From Neoscytalidium dimidiatum (lineage: Eukaryota > Ascomycota > Dothideomycetes > Botryosphaeriales > Botryosphaeriaceae): 64,000 nucleotides of DNA. How positions within the stretch are numbered: position 1 is the first letter of the stretch; each line of letters starts with the position of its first letter. The translations under genes and the position numbers were made by a program. Of the stretch, positions 57,146 to 64,000 are shown piece by piece. The notes beneath the pieces were generated by a model that did not search any database, was not told the DNA's origin, and was given only the letters and a program-made list of their open reading frames with translations. The stretch spans positions 1,054,001 through 1,118,000 of the forward strand of contig CM074704.1 in the NCBI GenBank assembly GCA_037367355.1. The letters are read 5' to 3'.

Positions 57146-58529
57146 ATGGCCTACAACAAAGGCTACAACCCGGACGCCCTGCCAGCGCATGCTGAACCTG
57201 ACCAGGTCCGCACTCCGCACCTCACTCCCTCGCCGCAACGCAAAAGCAGCAACCACTGACGCATCCTCTGCAGGCTGCCGCAGCACTGTCGCAGGCACAG
57301 CAACAGCGCGTTTCCCCGCGCCCCGCATACTCGTCGCCACGACCCGATTACAACAAGCCGCCGCCCCCATTGCCCAACAACTACGGTGGTGGCAGACCTC
57401 CAGCGGACCCCTATGCTCACCGTCCCCCTCCAGGCGCGTACGATGATGGTCGCCAGCATAGCCCGCGATACGCCGCTCCGCCACCGGTTCAACACGGTGC
57501 TCATGGCGGATCCTTGGGCGGCTACGCCTCGCCGCCTCCGCAGAACTACGGCTCCGCTCCTCCACCGTCCAATTTCAATCACGGCCGTCCGCCGCTGAGC
57601 TCTGGCAGCAGGCCTCCGCCCACACCCGCTCCGCCGCGGGATGCGAATGATCGTGAAGCGCTATGGCGTCTGTTCGGCGCTGTTGACAAAAATCGCAGTG
57701 GCCAGCTTAGTGAGAAAGAGTTGGGCTCTGCGCTGGTCAATGGCGACTGGTCTTCCTTTGACGCGCATACAGTGCGCATGATGATTAGGTACAGCTACTC
57801 CGGGGCCCTTGCTCGAATGCCGAGCCGTTTTATATATACCAAACGAGGACCGAATGACTGATGACCCTGCCACATAGGATGTTTGATACTGATCGGTCCG
57901 GCACCATAAACTTTGATGAATTCTGGTGAGTTTCCATTTCCCCCTCCCTTTCAGGTTTTCTTTCTTTGGCCATAATACCTCTTTTCGTTCTATCGCTGAC
58001 GACCCCTCCAGCGGTCTTTGGGCTTTCCTTGCCGCCTGGCGTACGCTCTTTGATCGTTTCGATTCGGACCGTAGTGGCTCCATCTCGTTCAACGAGTTTT
58101 CAGATGCCCTCGTTGCCTTCGGGTATAGGCTGAGCCCACAATTTGTCACCCTGCTGTTCCGCACGTACGACCGCCGTGGCCAAAACGCAATCAGTTTCGA
58201 TCTGTTTGTACAGGCGTGCATTAGCTTGAAGCGCATGACGGATGTCTTCAAGAAGTATGATGAGGACCGAGACGGCTATATCACCCTCAGTTTGTAAGTT
58301 GGCATACCACTCGTAGTCTGATTGGAGAAGTAAGGAGGAAGATTCGATACATTTCCCTCCTCTCTGGCGACTGCTACCCCTGCCTTGTTCTCTGCTTTTC
58401 TCTGGACGAAATTTGGAACACACTGCTGACCCACGATACTCATGTCACAGCGAGGAGTTTCTTTCAGGTGCCCAGTCCCTCTTCCTGTTCAACTCGATAT
58501 CCTCGAAAACTGATACTGGTCTCTATTAA
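57146..58529 (+). CDS. pef1: Penta-EF-hand calcium-binding protein (peflin / Pef1, ALG-2 family)
   Basis: Calcium sensor of the ALG-2/peflin group; the yeast relative Pef1 is linked to polar growth and cation homeostasis. Model: join(57146..57205, 57274..57788, 57878..57925, 58012..58293, 58451..58529), 327 residues (yeast Pef1 335). The N-terminus is Pro/Gly/Tyr-rich (about 20-150). EF-hands in order: VDKNRSGQLSEKEL, FDTDRSGTINFDEF, FDSDRSGSISFNEF, a degenerate fourth (YDRRGQNAISFDLF), and a fifth YDEDRDGYITLSFEEF with Phe in place of the usual acidic residue 12. Intron 1 has an unusual GTCCGC donor, but without splicing the frame stops at once. The C-terminal residues after FEEFLS are uncertain. 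Confidence 0.88.
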
Positions 58530-61007
58530 AGAAATCGTCCAGAACAGCTAAGTGGGACTTGCTGTCCTTGCTCTGAGCGTCTATATCTGCTATGCTGGGG
58601 CTCTGGGGCCTGTCCTGACTCCGCACACGTCTCACGATGGTTCTGTTTGGATAACGAATGCGGTTTCTAATTTTCCACTGATGGATTCGACACCACACCG
58701 ACGGCTTTGCATGCGCCAGCTGCTACGACAGAGAGGCTTGCCGTAGTCTTCTTGTATCTGCTTTCTCGTTCGATCATTCCATCTTCTGCAAAGGCTATAC
58801 GTCGACTTTGAGGATGTGGTCGGCGTCATTGGTAGTTCTTGGTTCAGTGTGTTAGAGAGCAGGAAGGGTTTTAACAAATCCTATTCCTCATTGGCTGGAC
58901 TATATACCCCTTTCAACCCCACCAAACGCCTTTTTGCCGTCATTACCGGCAGAATCATGTTTTGCTAAAAATGGAAGGCGTTCGGGGAAAAGGTTTGGTA
59001 CCTGGGATACTCTCGGAATCATCTTCATCTTTTTGGTATTGCCAACCAGTTGATTAAGCCAATTTGCATGCGTAGATCAAGTTGTGTATGCGTCAAATTC
59101 GCAATGTTCTGTAATTTGGGATTATTGCAGTCTGAGTGGAGCGAGATGGCAAGCGCCGAATGATTTCCAAGAATATGGTTAAGGAGCTATGCTCTTCCAT
59201 TATACTTCAGTAACGCGATGCTAAATGTGTGTTGTGGGGGGAAGGGGGGACAACCACCAGCATGCTGCGTGGAAGGAAGCTCTTCTGGGGTAGCACACAA
59301 GTCTTGCGCTTTGGTAATAGAAGCAACGTTGGAACTCTACGTGGCGGAAAAATGCGGATTGACTAACTGTAGACAGATCGTGTCTCTAACATAGGAGAGT
59401 TCTCGGTGATTTGTAAAGGTTCGTAGTATAATGCGTACGATGCTTATAGAGCGATTGTTCTCTATCCGAACGCATAATATTACAGAGCCAGTGCGTAACA
59501 TGGTAGCTTCGCTCGGTATCCGCCATAGAAGCATAGACATAAGTGGTCTTTTGATACTGAGATTGGAATTGTGAGAACATAGCCCGTAAGAAGGGAAACG
59601 CCCTGTCAAGCATGCAGAGAACCATCATCTGCATATCTGCACCCTTATGTAGCTGCATCTGCCCCAAATGGTCGACTCAACTTCAAACATCTGTCAGAAA
59701 GGGCGAAAGCCGCTGCATGCATGAAAGGCCAGAAGTTAAGGCCGAATTGTCCCGACGTGGCAAGCACCCAGCCAACCGCACATTGGGAACGCGCGAATAG
59801 GGTATTACAGGTGCCTCTGATTGGATCAGTTGGATAGGCTCGGAAGAGGGTGCGTGTGATACGATTGGCGAGTAACGCTTGTTTGTATGCGGGTACGGCA
59901 GGGATTGAGGGCGTAAGGGTACGGAGATGATAGGGCAGAACCCTAGTAGGTGTTAGTAGGTGGGTAAGAGGAGGGGGCGAATCTTATTTGTTCCTTGATG
60001 CATCGAAACGACTTTGCAACATTGGGAGGTTAATCAACTTTGCAGCTGGGAAGGAGAGCCCACAGAGAGTTGGTAAGATCTGCCTAGAGGCAAAATGCCC
60101 TGTTCAAGGTCCACACATGTAGACAGTACTGTAAAATATGCTCTCCTTTTAGGCGTGAAGAGCAATCTTCCACACCTAACAGTATAAGATGCTGTGAGAC
60201 TTGTAAGCTTGCAGTTGAATTAGCAATCCTCCTTCTTGCACATTGTTGAGCGGTGCCGTCCATTACACGCTCTAATACCGGTTAGATGTGCGCCGAAGGA
60301 GTGAGGGAGGGAGTATCCAACCCAGCCTGCAGAGTACACGCGTCACCTTCAGATTACCTTTACCTTGCGCAAGTGACTATCTATCTGACATATTATCATG
60401 TGTTTTTGAAACTGAGCGGTTCTGAATTAGCTTCCGTTCGGTCCTCTGAAGGCATGGATGTGCGCGTTCACTCAATGTGGTTGCCTAGAAACCTCTTCCA
60501 ATGGTGATTTGGAGAGCCGCGTTAGCAATGCGGAATTGGCAGATGATAGAGTCATCTCGTAAGACACTATGGCGCGCTTGCTGCACATCGGCTCCCTCAC
60601 CTTTACTCAGTCCACATGTCGGTCGCCTAATTTTCGAGACGACGGTGTTTGAAGCTCATTTGCCTTTGGCATTTTCAGCCCGAGCCTCCCTCCCTTGGTT
60701 TAAATATGGATCAAAGTGTGCATGTATATGGAGACCTCACTTTCGAAGAGCAAATATTGAAAATCAATGGGTATTAGGTGATGCTACGGAGTACGCGCAT
60801 AAGAAAAGACAACACCATGGTGTCTCGCCGGTTTCTTGGACCATGCAAGCAGTATCTGACAATGTCATTCGAAACGCTGCTCAGTTGCGTAGAACCGACG
60901 AAAAACTACGAGACAGTTTTAGGAAGGAGGAATACAGGGGGCGCAGATGATGAAAAACTCACATGATGTGATGGTCCGGCTGTGAAAGAAGACCAACTAG
61001 TAGGCGC
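58530..61007. other. Convergent 2.5-kb region without a recognised gene
   Basis: Mixed composition. A plus-strand open frame of 149 codons at 60501-60950 and a minus pair at 59337-59667 show no domain, no plausible exon structure and no signal peptide. No tRNA was seen. Confidence 0.5.
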
Positions 61008-61472
61008 CTAGGCACCAAAGTTCCTGAGATTGGCCTTCTCCTGGGCATGCTGCTCCTCCTTGGCGCGGTCGATGGCACGCTTGATGCGGACACCGGCGAG
61101 CTCAATGCGTAGCTTGGTCTCTTCGATCGGGGTCTCGCAGCCGCGAAGGCCGATGAACTTGCCGAACTTGCGGAGCTTGATCTGGACACGGGTGGCGTCA
61201 CTGAGGGCTAGGTCATTGAAGAAGTCGGCGTCCCAAGCCATCGTGTCTGGATAGTGCTCACTCCACTCATCGGGCGTGATCTGCGAGTAGTAGGCAGCGA
61301 TACTGTCGAGCTCCTCCTCGGTTAAGAGGTGAAACTCCAGCAGGGTCTCCGGGAAGGCGTGGTGCGGAGGGCCGCCAGGCAGATGATAGATGGGCATGAT
61401 CTTAAGGCGCATGTGGTCGAGCTTATCGTCGAAAGCCTCACTCTTCTTGTGGTTCTCTTCAACGAAGTGCAT
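61008..61472 (-). CDS. Small protein of unknown function
   Basis: 154 residues, one coding exon. The sequence is well-ordered and soluble-looking, with an Arg/Lys/Glu helical end. Notable parts: MPIYHLPGGPPHHAFPETLL, LLTEEELDSIAAYYSQITPD, RVQIKLRKFGKFIGLRGCET and IKRAIDRAKEEQHAQEKANL. I recall similar unnamed proteins in related ascomycetes but no function. Just upstream on the minus strand, CTAAC followed by TTTCAG (acceptor at 61490) suggests an intron that ends 17 nt before the ATG. Reading back through the likely upstream exon meets a stop, so this would be a 5' UTR intron and the ATG at 61472 is the probable start. It is divergent from PCNA. Confidence 0.75.
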   Translation of the reverse strand: MHFVEENHKKSEAFDDKLDHMRLKIMPIYHLPGGPPHHAFPETLLEFHLLTEEELDSIAAYYSQITPDEWSEHYPDTMAWDADFFNDLALSDATRVQIKLRKFGKFIGLRGCETPIEETKLRIELAGVRIKRAIDRAKEEQHAQEKANLRNFGA

Positions 61473-62626
61473 CGTGACAGTTGCCAGGGCTGAAATTCGC
61501 CTGGTTAGCCTGGTCTGGTAATGGCGGGGGGTAACTTGCTGCCAATCAATTTGAATTCAGCGCGACGACTTGATCAAGGAACGAGGCTACGTCCCGCGTA
61601 GCGGTCGGAATGCGTCGGGACTGCTGGCAGAGCTGGCAGAGCTGGAAAGCGATGCGGTTGCGCTGCGCTGCCCGGAGTGAGAGCCAGGGATTATAGCACC
61701 TACAAGGGCTTTGTTGGAGACGAAGCTTCAAGGGTTTGTCTGAAAATAGACGGGTGACAAAGGGATTGAGGGGGGAGATGTCCAAGACAAGCCGGGGGGC
61801 GCAGACAATGGGTTGTGGTTCAGAGCGTCGAAGATGCAGAGGGAGTGCGCTGAAACAAAGAGAGAGGTAGAGAAAGGAACGCGTCTCAAAGAGCGACGCG
61901 CATATCCAGCTGCAAAAAGAAGGGTCTCGAAGCGCGTGCTGTATACTGGGTGTAATGGCCGGGTGAATCCACACGTGGGCAAGAGCTTTGGCCTTGACGC
62001 AACGCAGACAGGCTCACGGTCAAATGAGAAGTTACAGAATAGCACACTGTGGCTGATGCTAATTCTGCGTCTACAAGGGCAAGCTAATGCGTGCTTGCAA
62101 GACCAATAACGAAGTCAATATGCACAAGTGAAGCATCATCGTGACGACGCGGGATCTGGGTTGCTCCCTTGGCATACTGTAACGGCGAGTGGGAGGCTTC
62201 TCTGAAGAGTATAATGGTGTCTCTACGCTAGGAACAACCGCCGGAGATGCCGCCACAATCGTCTTCGCCATGATTGACGTCTGGGAGCAGAGAGGCGCAG
62301 AGGTAGGAGGAAGGTTAAAGAAGAGGCCGAGGACATGGGGAGGGCAAGAGTGCATTAGGATATTAAGGCATGAAGGCATCCAGACATAGGGCATCCTCGA
62401 CGATCTTGCCGAACTAATTCCGAGCCGGACGTGTCGCGTCTGGGCTCGTCGCGTCACACGCGCCGCGTAAAAAGCGAGTGCAGCTCCCCTCCGGCCTGCC
62501 CAGCTCCATAGCCTCACCACACGACCGTCTTGCTCCCTCCAAACCCACCAACCCCCGTCACCTGTCAAGATACACCAATTCGTGCTTCTGAGCTTTTGCA
62601 TATCTATACCTTGCACCTTTCTCAAG
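61473..62626. other. Divergent region between the unknown gene and PCNA
   Basis: 1.15 kb serving both genes. It holds the probable 5' UTR intron acceptor at 61490 and one ACGCGT hexamer (61879-61884), the MluI-type box used by MBF at S-phase genes; a single copy this far from PCNA is weak evidence. Open frames across it are not credible genes. Confidence 0.55.
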
Positions 62627-63610
62627 AGTACGCCGCCGCACGCCCTGAGTGTCGCAGGGCTGTCGCTGACATCTTACAGTGCTCGAGGCGCGTCTGGAGC
62701 AGGCTAACCTGCTGAAGAAGGTTTGTCGCAAAGAGTCTCTACGAAGCCTAAGCTGATCGTGCCCAAGGTTGTCGATGCGATCAAGAATTTGGTCCAAGAT
62801 TGCAACTTCGACTGCAACGACTCTGGCATTGCCCTTCAGGCCATGGACAACTCCCATGTCGCCCTCGTATCGATGATGCTGAAGTCCGAGAGCTTCTCGC
62901 CTTTTCGATGCGACAGGAACATTGCCCTGGGTATCAATCTGACCTCGCTCACCAAGGTCCTGCGGTGCGCGCAGAACGAGGATATTCTGACCCTCAAGGC
63001 CGAGGATGCGCCCGACGTCGTCAACTTCACCTTCGAGAGCGCCCAGAGCGACCGGATTAGCGAGTATGATATCAAACTCATGGACATCGACCAGGAGCAC
63101 CTTGGCATTCCTGAAACCGATTATGCTGCTACCATCACCATGCCCTCGACCGAATTCCAGAGGATCACCAGGGACTTGATGGCCCTCTCCGAGTCCGGTA
63201 TGACAAATTTTATTTGTGAAAATGAAGGACGGAAGCTGACGGCACGCAGTGGCCATCGATTGCACCAAGGAGGGCGTTAAGTTCTCATGCCAGGGTGACA
63301 TCGGCTCCGGCTCAGTTACCTTGCGCCAGCACACGGATGTGGAGAAGGAGGAAAACAACGTTGAGATCGACTTGTCGGAGCCCGTATCTCTTACCTTCTC
63401 CCTCAAGTACTTGTCCAACTTCACTGCCGCCACCGGTCTGTCCTCTAAGGTTAAGCTGTGCCTGTCGAACGAAGTTCCTCTGCTGGTTGAGTACTCGTTG
63501 TCAAACAACAGCTTCTTAAGGTTCTACCTTGCGCCTAAGGTGAGTTGACCTTGGCGATTGCCTGGATTGCTTCATGCTGACAGCATCTGCAGATCGGCGA
63601 CGAGGAGTAA
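62627..63610 (+). CDS. PCNA: PCNA, DNA polymerase sliding clamp
   Basis: Homotrimeric ring that tethers replicative polymerases and many repair factors. Model: join(62627..62627, 62680..62720, 62768..63197, 63250..63539, 63593..63610), 259 residues, the normal PCNA length. The protein begins [20 protein letters not shown], where A of the ATG is the last base of exon 1 (62627, context CTCAAGA) and TG opens exon 2. Intron 1 is 52 bp with donor GTACGC, branch GCTGAC and acceptor TTACAG. Intron 2 ends CCCAAG; introns 3 and 4 end GCAG. Conserved parts: [20 protein letters not shown], the interdomain connector region with [36 protein letters not shown], and the C-terminus [13 protein letters not shown]. 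It is divergent from the unknown gene at 61008. Confidence 0.95.
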
Positions 63611-63970
63611 TGCGGCAGCAAACGTCGACTGTCGCAAGGTTCACGAATGATAACCACAATGATATCAGCACAGTGTAGGAATATTGCAAGGGTGCACGGG
63701 TTGGGTTGTAGATCTCGCCGGGCAAAGCGGGGGCTAGACTACATGGTTTCGGAGCAAAACATGGTGGGCTCATCCTTTTCTTTCCATTCGATGAGATGCG
63801 GGTTGTTTTCGACAGTGCTTCGGCCTAATTCCAGGCCTGGGCCGGGTATCGCGGGGTAGCCCCACACGTCACTGTGCGTGTGTCGCGCAGATAAGCCACA
63901 AGAAATTCCAAACCACGTAATCCCACGTCTGCATCACTTCTGTCGTCGCGACTCTCTTGACTGTGCAACG
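63611..63970. other. Spacer downstream of PCNA
   Basis: 360 bp of PCNA 3' flank and presumed promoter of a following gene. No element was identified. Confidence 0.6.
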
Positions 63971-64000
63971 ATGTCTCGCGAACCCTCTATACCAGAAACG
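63971..64000 (+). CDS. Possible start of a further gene, 3' partial at window end
   Basis: ATG in context CAACGATGTC opens MSREPSIPET to the window end. Ten codons are too few to identify; it is listed only because the ATG follows a pyrimidine-rich leader (CGCGACTCTCTTGACTGTGC). Confidence 0.3.
   Translation, partial: MSREPSIPET

Noticed and set aside
60501..60950. 149-codon plus-strand open frame
   Set aside because: No recognisable domain, no promoter-like context, and it runs close to the 3' end of the unknown minus-strand gene; treated as chance.
61546..61974. 142-codon minus-strand open frame as an N-terminal exon of the 61008 gene
   Set aside because: The phase needed by the acceptor at 61490 meets a stop a few codons upstream, so it cannot be joined in frame; a 5' UTR intron is simpler.

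Overview
The window reads as nuclear DNA of a filamentous ascomycete (Pezizomycotina). The signs are: many short introns (about 45-120 bp) with GTRNGT-type donors and CTAAC/CTGAC branch points; a class I hydrophobin; the fungal transcription factors HapB and an RlmA-type MADS box protein; and an AT-rich block that looks destroyed by repeat-induced point mutation (RIP). The gene content would suit a Dothideomycete, but that placement is inference. Gene models below were spliced by eye; exon joins are given in each entry and all joins keep frame.

Layout. 3-2924 (+) is the C-terminal part of a kinesin-3 (UncA/KIF1) motor, cut by the window start. 3908-4406 (-) is a class I hydrophobin, followed by about 3.5 kb without a recognised gene. 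8025-13696 (-) is a 1,815-residue protein with a long coiled coil, spread over two very large exons that a simple ORF search would split. 14926-17556 (+) is the RAD17 checkpoint clamp loader and 19520-20671 (-) is HapB. 20672-25555 is GC-rich, full of short tandem repeats, and holds no recognised gene. 25556-30126 holds mitochondrial ribosomal protein mL54 (+) and a PX/DUF3818 lipid-binding protein related to yeast Lec1 (-). 31042-33845 (-) is ARS2/SERRATE. 34649-42337 holds a TspO/MBR protein (+), a monocarboxylate-transporter-like MFS protein (-) and a second, DHA1-type MFS transporter (+).

From about 42833 to 46100 composition changes abruptly to very AT-rich sequence in which CA/TG dinucleotides are nearly gone. 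Its right part is a decayed LINE with a readable RNase H domain. A 100-N assembly gap follows (46101-46200), and directly after it comes the N-terminal part of an Msb1/Mug8-domain morphogenesis gene (-) whose 3' half is missing.

49572-50130 (+) is a small DUF3140 protein, 53727-55532 (+) the RlmA-type MADS factor, 57146-58529 (+) a penta-EF-hand protein (peflin/Pef1), 61008-61472 (-) a small protein of unknown function, and 62627-63610 (+) PCNA, whose ATG appears to be split by an intron. A further start codon at 63971 may open another gene.

Most genes are housekeeping functions: DNA replication and checkpoint (PCNA, RAD17), transcription (HapB, RlmA), RNA metabolism (ARS2), polarity and transport (kinesin-3, Msb1), calcium signalling (Pef1) and mitochondrial translation (mL54). 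No secondary-metabolite cluster, CRISPR array, tRNA or rRNA was seen. The accessory-looking parts are the hydrophobin flank, the transporter pair beside the RIP block, the RIP block itself, and the repeat-rich region upstream of hapB.
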